DNA from: Fidelibacterota bacterium UBA2986
Lineage (GTDB): Bacteria; Fidelibacterota; Marinisomatia; Marinisomatales; AB-629-J13
Direction of reading: 5' to 3'
DNA length: 11,813 bases
Assembly: GCA_002346675.1 (NCBI GenBank)
Contig: DEAI01000030.1
Location: forward strand, 31,583 to 43,395
Shown here: positions 1-5,915 of the stretch, in pieces
How positions within the stretch are numbered: position 1 is the first letter of the stretch
Layout: the number at the start of each line of letters is the position of its first letter
Program-made: the position numbers and the translations under genes
Notes under the pieces: generated by a model
Databases searched by the model: none
What the model was told of the DNA's origin: nothing
Seen by the model: only the letters and a program-made list of their open reading frames with translations

Positions 1-47
<47 letters not shown>

Positions 48-48
48 C

Positions 49-78
49 AATGCCCCTTTAGGGGCATTTGTGTCTTCT
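49..78 (+). terminator. Hairpin after tRNA-Gly, possible intrinsic terminator
   Basis: A perfect 8-bp stem AATGCCCC/GGGGCATT (49-56 with 61-68) closes a TTTA loop directly downstream of the tRNA. The following tract (TTTGTGTCTTCTC) is T-rich but interrupted, so termination may be inefficient. The chosen start of the next gene (ATG at 95) lies only about 27 bases after the stem, leaving little room for a separate promoter. Read-through from the tRNA, or use of the hairpin as a processing signal, is a real alternative. Confidence 0.5.
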
Positions 79-94
79 CTATTCAATATGGTAT

Positions 95-2176
95 ATGGTA
101 CCTAATTTTACAAATCGACATTTGAAATTATGTTTTCTATTGTTTGTGATATTAAGCTTTGGGTGCACCAGAACCAAACAAAATCCATTGTTGGAATCTC
201 GAGATAACCCAATTGATTTTTCATCTATAACTGTGTATCATATTTCTGAGGCAACTGATAATGTTCTTTATAAGGCTGACCAGAATTTAAAAAAAATCTA
301 CCGAGTTAAAAATTCTGATAGAACCTATCATAATACACTCATCCCTCTAGATAATTTAGGAAATATAATCGATAATGTTTGGAGTCCAACCAGTTTATTG
401 GCATTTACACATCCTAGTGAGGAGGTGAGGAAGGCTGGACTTGCAGCAAGCCAGAAAATTGAAGAATATTTAAACTCTCTATCAGTTGATGAAAAACTCT
501 ATAATGCAGTCTATAGTTTTTCTCAGTCTCCAAATGGGTTAGATCTCCAGAATATGGAGAAGAAATATTTAACTGAAACTCTTCGAGATTTCAATCGGAG
601 TGGGTTTGGTTATGGAAAAAAAGTAAGAACCCGTGTAAAGAATATTTTAGATCAACTCTCAAAATTAGGTTTAAAATTTGAAAAAAATATTTCTGAAGCA
701 AGAGATACACTTTTTCTTTCTGGTAGACATTTAAAAGGGCTCTCTTTTGACTATTGTGAATCCAGAGAAAAAGAAGAAAATTTCTATGCCATCGATCTAT
801 CATATCCCAGCTATTACTCCTTTATGCAGTATGCAGAATCTGATAGCGCACGGAAAGAGCTAAGATATATGTACTGGAATAGAGCGTCGAGCGTTAATAT
901 TTCTGTCCTCGACTCTCTTATACTTTTAAGAAATCAATTATCAGAATTATTGGATTATAAGTCATTTGCTGATTATTCTACCGAAACTCTAATGGCAGAA
1001 AATGCTGCTACCGTGTGGGAGTTTGAAAGTTCACTTCATGAAATGATTATGCCAAAGGCGTTGGAGGATTATTATAACTTGCTTCAAGTTAAATCAGATA
1101 TAACGGGCGTCTATGAGTCTACTATTGAATCATGGGAGTCAGACCGATATGAGCACCTATTGAAGCTAAAAAACTATATGCTGGATAGTGAAAAAGTAAG
1201 CGAATATTTTGAATTATTTCAGGTCGTTGAGGGTTTATTTGAGATTTGTAATAGGTTGTTTGGCATAAGTTTTAATCAGATTGAATCTCCTTCGGTCTGG
1301 CATGATGACGTAACCATGTATGAGGTTTATGATGAACTCAGTGGTAACTTATTGGGGAGATTTTATCTTGACCTGTTTCCCAGAGAAAATAAGTATTCCC
1401 ATGCGGCAGCGTTCAGTATTACCATGGGTAAATTAACTGAAGATGAACGTCAGCTCCCGTCTTTGGCTCTGGTCTGTAATTTTCCAAATCCTCAAAACGG
1501 AAAACCGTCTCTATTGCCTCACGATGATGTGGAAACTTTTTTTCATGAATTTGGCCACCTGCTACATGGTATTTTGACAGTATCACCGCTTTACAGCTAT
1601 TCAGGGTTTTCAGTGCTAGATGATTTTGTGGAAGCACCATCTCAGATACTCGAAAATTGGGTGTGGGAAAAAGATGTCTTAAAACTATTTGCAAAACACT
1701 ATCAGACAGGCGAAGTAATACCAGATAGATTAGTGAACAGAATGGTCGCCGCAAAAAATGTTAATTCAGGTTTAAACACTCTGCAGCAGATTTTTTACGG
1801 AGTCTATGACTTTACTTTACACGACTCTTTTAATCCTTATGGTGAATTAAATACAACGGATATTGCTAAAATACTTCAAAATGAGTTGACACTATATCCC
1901 TATCTTGAGGGAACAAAAATGCAGGCATCTTTTGGCCATTTAGTAGACTATGAAGCAGGATATTATGGATATCTCTGGTCAAAGGTATATGCGCAGGATA
2001 TGTATTCAGTTTTTAAGGAGAACGGAGTTCTTGACCGGGAGACCGGGAGACGGCTCCGAAAAATTATTTTTGAGCCTGGTGGGACCATTCATCCTAAAAT
2101 ACTTATAAAAGAATTTTTAGGTAGAGAACCAAATATGAATGCATTCCTCTCAAGCTTGGGAATCGAGCCAAAATAA
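95..2176 (+). CDS. M3 family zinc oligopeptidase (thimet oligopeptidase/Dcp-like), probable lipoprotein
   Basis: This is a zinc endopeptidase or dipeptidyl carboxypeptidase expected to cut short peptides. From ATG 95 it is 693 aa, a normal length for family M3. The zinc site is the HEFGH motif at residues 484-488 (HExxH, with Glu485 catalytic), and the third ligand is Glu513 in FVEAPSQ, 25 residues on. The C-terminal block around GYYGYLWSKVYAQDM is the conserved M3 substrate-binding Gly/Tyr segment, and the N-terminal HPSEEVRKAG helix region is also typical. The leader has basic residues, a hydrophobic run (LCFLLFVILSF) and Gly-Cys24, suggesting a lipoprotein exported to the envelope. The lipobox (S-F-G-C) is atypical, so anchoring is inferred. 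An in-frame TTG at 68 would add nine residues ahead of the leader and lies in the preceding hairpin, so I prefer ATG 95. No Shine-Dalgarno is visible. The next gene starts 27 bp downstream, suggesting an operon. Confidence 0.93.
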   Translation: MVPNFTNRHLKLCFLLFVILSFGCTRTKQNPLLESRDNPIDFSSITVYHISEATDNVLYKADQNLKKIYRVKNSDRTYHNTLIPLDNLGNIIDNVWSPTSLLAFTHPSEEVRKAGLAASQKIEEYLNSLSVDEKLYNAVYSFSQSPNGLDLQNMEKKYLTETLRDFNRSGFGYGKKVRTRVKNILDQLSKLGLKFEKNISEARDTLFLSGRHLKGLSFDYCESREKEENFYAIDLSYPSYYSFMQYAESDSARKELRYMYWNRASSVNISVLDSLILLRNQLSELLDYKSFADYSTETLMAENAATVWEFESSLHEMIMPKALEDYYNLLQVKSDITGVYESTIESWESDRYEHLLKLKNYMLDSEKVSEYFELFQVVEGLFEICNRLFGISFNQIESPSVWHDDVTMYEVYDELSGNLLGRFYLDLFPRENKYSHAAAFSITMGKLTEDERQLPSLALVCNFPNPQNGKPSLLPHDDVETFFHEFGHLLHGILTVSPLYSYSGFSVLDDFVEAPSQILENWVWEKDVLKLFAKHYQTGEVIPDRLVNRMVAAKNVNSGLNTLQQIFYGVYDFTLHDSFNPYGELNTTDIAKILQNELTLYPYLEGTKMQASFGHLVDYEAGYYGYLWSKVYAQDMYSVFKENGVLDRETGRRLRKIIFEPGGTIHPKILIKEFLGREPNMNAFLSSLGIEPK

Positions 2177-2203
2177 TCTAATTAAAGAATGTGAATTAAT
2201 AAA

Positions 2204-5122
2204 ATGAAAAATAATGAATTAAAATATGGATTTAGACTGATTTCTGAAGAGAGAATAGATGAGATATCTTCTATTTCACGTCGACTAATGCATGAGCAGA
2301 GTGGAGCAGAGTTGCTACACTTTGAAAATACGGATAACAATAAAGTGTTTTTAATTGGATTTAAAACTCCACCAGATAACAGCCGTGGCATTCCTCATAT
2401 TTTGGAGCACTGTGTATTGAACGGTTCGAGAAAGTTTACCTGTAAGGAGCCCTTCGTGGAATTACTGAAGGGATCTATGCAAACCTTTACCAATGCAATG
2501 ACATACCCTGATAAAACCGTGTACCCTGTTGCAAGCACAAATAATCAGGATTTTTTCAACCTCATGGATGTCTACATGGACGCAGTATTTTTTCCAAATA
2601 TTTATTTAAATTCTGATATTTTCAGACAGGAAGGTTGGCATTATAAGTTAAATAATTCCGAGGATAATTTAGAAATAAAAGGAGTGGTCTATAATGAGAT
2701 GGAGGGTGTCTTTTCATCTCCAGAACAGATTTTATTTCGTTCAATTATGAAGTCTCTTCTACCTGACACTATATATGCAAATGAGTCTGGGGGAGAGCCA
2801 GATGAAATACCCAAACTGACGTATGAAGAATTTATCGCATTTCATAAAAAATATTACCATCCATCCAACTGTAAAATCATATTGTACGGAGATGGAAATC
2901 TAGAAAAGCAGTTGGCATTTTTAAATGAAGGGTATTTAGATCAATTTCAAAGAAAAGAAATGAATATCGATTCCTGGATGCAAACAAAAATTCCAAAAAA
3001 TAAATCAGTGGAATTGGTTTATCCTCTCTTAGAAGATGAGTCTGAAAATGCCAAAGCATATCTCAATCTTAGCTATGTAGTGGGAAATAACTTAAACCCT
3101 GAAACTGTATTAGGGATGGATATATTGGAACATATCTTATTAGGGACACCAGCTTCACCATTAAAAAACAGACTGCTGAAAGAGAATCTAGGTAAAGATA
3201 TATTTGGTCAATTTGATAGCGAATTATTGCAGCCAATTTTTTCTATCACAGCAAAACACACTATCCCTGAGAAAAAAGAAGAATTTGGAAATATTATTAA
3301 TGAAACTTTGAGCTCCCTAGCTGAAAATGGAATAAATGAACAAATTGTGCGAGCATCTGTGAATATAAAGGAATTTAGACTAAGGGAGGCAGATTTCGGT
3401 GGATATCCCAAGGGGCTAGTTTTCGGTCTGTCATCGCTGGCACATTGGATTTATTCTGATAACCCATTGGAAATACTTGAATTTGAAAAACCTCTGAAAT
3501 CCATCAAGGAAAAGATAGAAAATGGGTATTTCGAAGGTCTGATTAAAGAATATCTAATTGACAACCCTCACCGGATTACCATTTCACTGCTTCCCAAAAA
3601 AGGACTGACAGAGGAGAGGATGCTGAAAAAAACTGAAAATCTCAAAAATTATAAGTCTGAGCTCTCAGATAGTGAGCTGAACGCCATTATTGCTGAAACA
3701 AATAATTTAAGAGAGAAACAGATAGCTGAAGATTCGGAGGAAAATTTAAAAACAATACCACTACTGAAATTATCTGATTTAAATAGAAGATCAGATAAAA
3801 TTGAAATTATCTCTGATGATATTGATGGAAATCGCAGCCTGCTCCACACCGGAGATACACGAGGAATTGGTTATGTAAAATACTTTTTTGATGCACAAAT
3901 GATTTTCCAGGATGACCTGAAATGGACCTCTTTACTGGTTTCCATCTTAGGGAAGGTAAACACAGAGAAATATTCTTATAAACAACTATCCAACGAAATT
4001 CTATTTCACACCGGAGGAATAGGATTCTCACTGGATACATTTCAGATTGAGGACTCAGAAGAATTTTTGACAAAATTAACTGTATCAACCAAAGCATTGA
4101 ATCCTAAAATAAAAGACTCTAATCGATTGATCCATGAAATTCTATCTAGCTCAAAATTTGACGATAAAAATAGAATCAGAGAAATTGTTCGAGAGCTAAA
4201 ATCTCGTATGGAAATGACAATAGCACACTCTGGTCATCAGGTTGCCTCTACGCGGTTACTATCTTACCTCAACTCAATTGGAATCCACCATGAATGTACA
4301 GGTGGTTTAGAATTTTATAGGTTCCTCTTTCAGTTAGATATGGATTTTGACAACAAGTATGAAACACTTAAAGATAAACTTAATAAAATACTCATATCAG
4401 TCTATAATAAACAAAATATGATAATTGGAGTAACGTCAGATCTAGACAGTGAAAAGCTATTAAAACATGATATAAAAGATTATCTTATGCAATTGCCAGA
4501 TAGTAAATCATCAAAACAAACTATAACAACAACTCCGAAAATTCTAAATGAGGGATTGTCAATTCCATCTCGTGTTCAGTATGTCGCTCAGGGATACAAT
4601 TTTAGAGAATTGGGATTCAAACACTCCGGTGCAATGACCGTTTTTAGCAGAATTGCAGGGCTGGATTATTTATGGAATACAGTTAGAGTCCAGGGAGGCG
4701 CTTATGGTTCGTTTGTCTCACTGGCAAGAAACGGAGATACAGTATTTTCTTCCTATCGAGACCCAAATTTGAAAAAAACACTACAAGTGTTTCAAGATAC
4801 AAATGAATATCTAAAGCAATTTAACCCATCTGAACGGGAGATGAGAAAATATATAATCGGTTCGATCTCTTCTCTTGATAAGCCGCTGACACCTAAAATG
4901 AAGGGCTCAGTAGGAATAGCCCGTTATTTTAAAAAGATTAATGAGGACATTATAAAAAGCCACAGAGAGGAAGTCAGGGGAACAAAGCCAGAACATATTC
5001 GTGAGCTAACCGAAATGATAGTTGCTGTGTTAGAGAAGAAAGTAATTTGTGTTGTTGGAAATGAGGGAAAACTTCAGAAAAATAAATCAGTTTTTGGAAA
5101 AATCCTGCCCATCTTTAATTGA
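2204..5122 (+). CDS. M16C family metallopeptidase, presequence protease (PreP)-like
   Basis: This is a zinc peptidase of the pitrilysin/insulinase clan that degrades unfolded peptides inside a closed chamber. At 972 aa it matches the length of single-chain PreP enzymes. The inverted zinc motif HILEH is at residues 65-69 (His65 and His69 ligands, Glu68 catalytic), with the third ligand Glu165 in VVYNEMEG, 96 residues downstream as in PreP. In the C-terminal half, Arg828 and Tyr834 in RVQGGAYG match the conserved Arg/Tyr pair that completes the active site in trans. No signal peptide is seen, so it is probably cytoplasmic. It follows the M3 gene by 27 bp, and the two may act successively on peptides, which is inference. 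The region before the ATG is A/T-rich without a Shine-Dalgarno. The last 36 bp overlap a convergent small gene. Confidence 0.95.
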   Translation: MKNNELKYGFRLISEERIDEISSISRRLMHEQSGAELLHFENTDNNKVFLIGFKTPPDNSRGIPHILEHCVLNGSRKFTCKEPFVELLKGSMQTFTNAMTYPDKTVYPVASTNNQDFFNLMDVYMDAVFFPNIYLNSDIFRQEGWHYKLNNSEDNLEIKGVVYNEMEGVFSSPEQILFRSIMKSLLPDTIYANESGGEPDEIPKLTYEEFIAFHKKYYHPSNCKIILYGDGNLEKQLAFLNEGYLDQFQRKEMNIDSWMQTKIPKNKSVELVYPLLEDESENAKAYLNLSYVVGNNLNPETVLGMDILEHILLGTPASPLKNRLLKENLGKDIFGQFDSELLQPIFSITAKHTIPEKKEEFGNIINETLSSLAENGINEQIVRASVNIKEFRLREADFGGYPKGLVFGLSSLAHWIYSDNPLEILEFEKPLKSIKEKIENGYFEGLIKEYLIDNPHRITISLLPKKGLTEERMLKKTENLKNYKSELSDSELNAIIAETNNLREKQIAEDSEENLKTIPLLKLSDLNRRSDKIEIISDDIDGNRSLLHTGDTRGIGYVKYFFDAQMIFQDDLKWTSLLVSILGKVNTEKYSYKQLSNEILFHTGGIGFSLDTFQIEDSEEFLTKLTVSTKALNPKIKDSNRLIHEILSSSKFDDKNRIREIVRELKSRMEMTIAHSGHQVASTRLLSYLNSIGIHHECTGGLEFYRFLFQLDMDFDNKYETLKDKLNKILISVYNKQNMIIGVTSDLDSEKLLKHDIKDYLMQLPDSKSSKQTITTTPKILNEGLSIPSRVQYVAQGYNFRELGFKHSGAMTVFSRIAGLDYLWNTVRVQGGAYGSFVSLARNGDTVFSSYRDPNLKKTLQVFQDTNEYLKQFNPSEREMRKYIIGSISSLDKPLTPKMKGSVGIARYFKKINEDIIKSHREEVRGTKPEHIRELTEMIVAVLEKKVICVVGNEGKLQKNKSVFGKILPIFN

Positions 5123-5329
5123 CTCTAAGGCTTCCACTATTTCCGGATCTTTAAATAGTTCAAGGCTAAAAATGATTGAGGAAATCTCTTTGGCTGCTTC
5201 ATCTTTGGAGAGTCCCGAGGATTTTAAATCTTCCCACGCATCAGTTAAAATTTTTAGATCAGATTCATCCCTAAAAATTTCATCCAATACAACGCTGGGA
5301 ACGTCAAAATCCCTCAGATGTTGATACAT
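5087..5329 (-). CDS. Small hypothetical acidic helical protein (80 aa)
   Basis: I do not recognise this family. From ATG at 5329 the product is 80 aa, starting MYQHLRDFDVP, rich in Asp/Glu/Lys/Leu/Ile. It looks largely alpha-helical (for example DLKILTDAWEDLKSSG and DEAAKEISSII), with no signal peptide, membrane segment or cysteine. The frame is open upstream to a GTG at 5434, but that extension is cysteine-containing, hydrophobic and unlike the rest. A plausible promoter lies just upstream of the ATG (5352-5380), so I chose the shorter form. It converges on the M16 gene and overlaps its last 36 bp with no terminator between them. The amino-acid composition looks protein-like, but chance coding opposite other features cannot be excluded. 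Confidence 0.5.
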   Translation of the reverse strand: MYQHLRDFDVPSVVLDEIFRDESDLKILTDAWEDLKSSGLSKDEAAKEISSIIFSLELFKDPEIVEALESIKDGQDFSKN

Positions 5330-5351
5330 ATTTAATTTATCTAATTCCACG

Positions 5352-5380
5352 ATTAAAATTACTGTAAGAAATTTTCTCAA
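5352..5380 (-). promoter_or_regulatory. Candidate sigma70-type promoter for the small minus-strand gene
   Basis: Read on the minus strand, TTGAGA (5380-5375) is followed after 17 bases by TTTAAT (5357-5352). The ATG at 5329 lies about 23 bases beyond the -10 box, giving a short leader. The match is moderate and the region is AT-rich, so chance is possible. It supports the start at 5329 over the upstream GTG. Confidence 0.35.
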
Positions 5381-5398
5381 AAAAACATTATGTGCACA

Positions 5399-5428
5399 TT
5401 GGGAGTATGTGATAACGAAATGTAAATT
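5399..5428 (+). promoter_or_regulatory. Weak candidate promoter for the tRNA-Cys/tRNA-Leu unit
   Basis: TTGGGA (5399-5404) and TAAATT (5423-5428) are separated by 18 bases, about 30 bases upstream of the tRNA-Cys 5' end. The position suits a stable-RNA promoter but both boxes deviate from consensus. Position is the main support. Confidence 0.28.
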
Positions 5429-5459
5429 TACCACCCTGTTTTTTTGAAAAATTTAAAAT

Positions 5460-5532
5460 GGCGTCGTACCCAAGTGGCTAAGGGACCGGTTTGCAAAACC
5501 GTTATTCGCCGGTTCGAATCCGGCCGACGCCT
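5460..5532 (+). tRNA. tRNA-Cys (GCA)
   Basis: A full cloverleaf can be drawn. Acceptor GGCGTCG (5460-5466) pairs with CGACGCC (5525-5531), with discriminator T at 5532 as expected for tRNA-Cys. The anticodon loop TTGCAAA contains GCA. The T arm is CCGG-TTCGAAT-CCGG and the D arm contains AAGTGGCTAAGGG. The outermost anticodon-stem pair is a C/T mismatch. CCA is not encoded. tRNA-Leu begins 13 bp downstream and is probably in the same transcript. Confidence 0.95.
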
Positions 5533-5545
5533 CTGTAGTTTTGAT

Positions 5546-5630
5546 GCCCGGGTGGTGGAATTGGTAGACACAAGGGACTTAAAATCCCTCGGATGTATAA
5601 TCCGTGACGGTTCGAGTCCGTCCCCGGGTA
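5546..5630 (+). tRNA. tRNA-Leu (UAA)
   Basis: Acceptor GCCCGGG (5546-5552) pairs with CCCGGGT (5623-5629), with a G-U terminal pair and discriminator A at 5630. The anticodon stem AGGGA/TCCCT encloses CTTAAAA, giving anticodon TAA. The long variable arm CGGAT-GTATA-ATCCG is the class II hallmark of tRNA-Leu, and the T arm is GACGG-TTCGAGT-CCGTC. CCA is not encoded. Confidence 0.96.
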
Positions 5631-5649
5631 CATCACTTTTCTCTGTTAG

Positions 5650-5685
5650 AAACTCCTGATTTACCATCGGGGGTTTTCTGTTTTT
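5650..5685 (+). terminator. Intrinsic terminator of the tRNA-Cys/tRNA-Leu unit
   Basis: AAACTCCTGA (5650-5659) pairs over 10 positions, including G-T wobbles, with TCGGGGGTTT (5667-5676) around a 7-base loop. TCTGTTTTT follows. It sits 20 bases after tRNA-Leu and separates the tRNA unit from the next gene's promoter region. Confidence 0.8.
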
Positions 5686-5708
5686 AGTACTTATAAAAAA
5701 ATATTGCT

Positions 5709-5781
5709 AAGTGTGTCATACCTATTCAAGGATATACCAAATATATCTAAAGAGTGGACACACTTTTGGCGGACACACTTT
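5709..5781 (+). repeat. GGACACACTTT direct repeats with inverted half-site
   Basis: GGACACACTTT occurs exactly at 5756-5766 and 5771-5781, 15 bases apart start to start. The reverse-complement core AAGTGTGTC is at 5709-5717, able to pair with either copy. The repeats lie about 85-155 bases upstream of the promoter's -35 box. They could be protein-binding sites or could form alternative stem-loops if transcribed. Function is not shown. Confidence 0.6.
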
Positions 5782-5806
5782 CACCCCCACCCAGACCTTG
5801 GGGGCA
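5717..5806 (+). repeat. Diverged duplicate of the giant gene's leader and first codons
   Basis: The 20 bases at 5717-5736 match those at 5897-5916 at 17 positions, and the second copy ends exactly on the A of the start codon. Weaker similarity continues in register: AAATATA...TCTA, ACACTTTT and ACCT(T)GGGG occur in the same order at nearly the same offsets in both copies. Copy 1 lacks the ATG (ATA instead). It may be the relic of an earlier paralogous gene start, though the later part is weak enough to be chance. Confidence 0.4.
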
Positions 5807-5863
5807 CCCCTTATATCTAATGATAATCGGCCTCTCACATCAAACAGGGGAAAATACCCATCC

Positions 5864-5892
5864 TTGACATTATCAGCATCAGAGTGTATTAT
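5864..5892 (+). promoter_or_regulatory. Strong sigma70-type promoter of the giant gene
   Basis: A perfect -35 box TTGACA (5864-5869) is followed after exactly 17 bases by TATTAT (5887-5892), one mismatch from the consensus -10. The expected start site near 5899 leaves a leader of only about 17 bases before ATG 5916. No Shine-Dalgarno sequence is present in that leader. The spacing and match make this the best promoter in the window. Confidence 0.72.
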
Positions 5893-5915
5893 CTGCCATA
5901 TCTATTCAAAGATTT

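Larger units (their letters stand above)
5686..5915 (+). other. Regulatory intergenic region before the giant gene
   Basis: About 230 bases with no credible gene. It contains two GGACACACTTT direct repeats with an inverted half-site upstream, and a GC-rich hairpin CCCCCA/TGGGGG (5784-5789 with 5799-5804). It also holds a diverged duplicate of the downstream gene's start region (5717 to about 5806) and a near-consensus promoter (5864-5892). An open frame crossing this region from 5711 to 5998 runs through the promoter and into the giant gene out of frame, and is not considered coding. Confidence 0.6.

Noticed and set aside
68..94. TTG at 68 as the start of the M3 peptidase
   Set aside because: It lies within the tRNA-distal hairpin and would place nine extra residues in front of the export leader; ATG 95 gives a normal leader.
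5049..5324. Plus-strand open frame of 91 codons
   Set aside because: It is opposite the small minus-strand gene and overlaps the M16C tail; its Ser-rich product looks like the complement of an acidic helical coding strand.
5087..5434. GTG at 5434 as the start of the small minus-strand gene
   Set aside because: The extra 35 residues are hydrophobic and unlike the rest, and the likely promoter lies downstream of this codon.
5428..5667. Minus-strand open frame of 79 codons and the plus-strand frame 5444-5659
   Set aside because: Both run across the tRNA-Cys and tRNA-Leu genes; their peptides are the familiar spurious translations of tRNA sequence.
5460..5915. Integrated element at tRNA-Cys/tRNA-Leu
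   Set aside because: No repeat of either tRNA 3' end, no integrase and no transposase are visible in the window.
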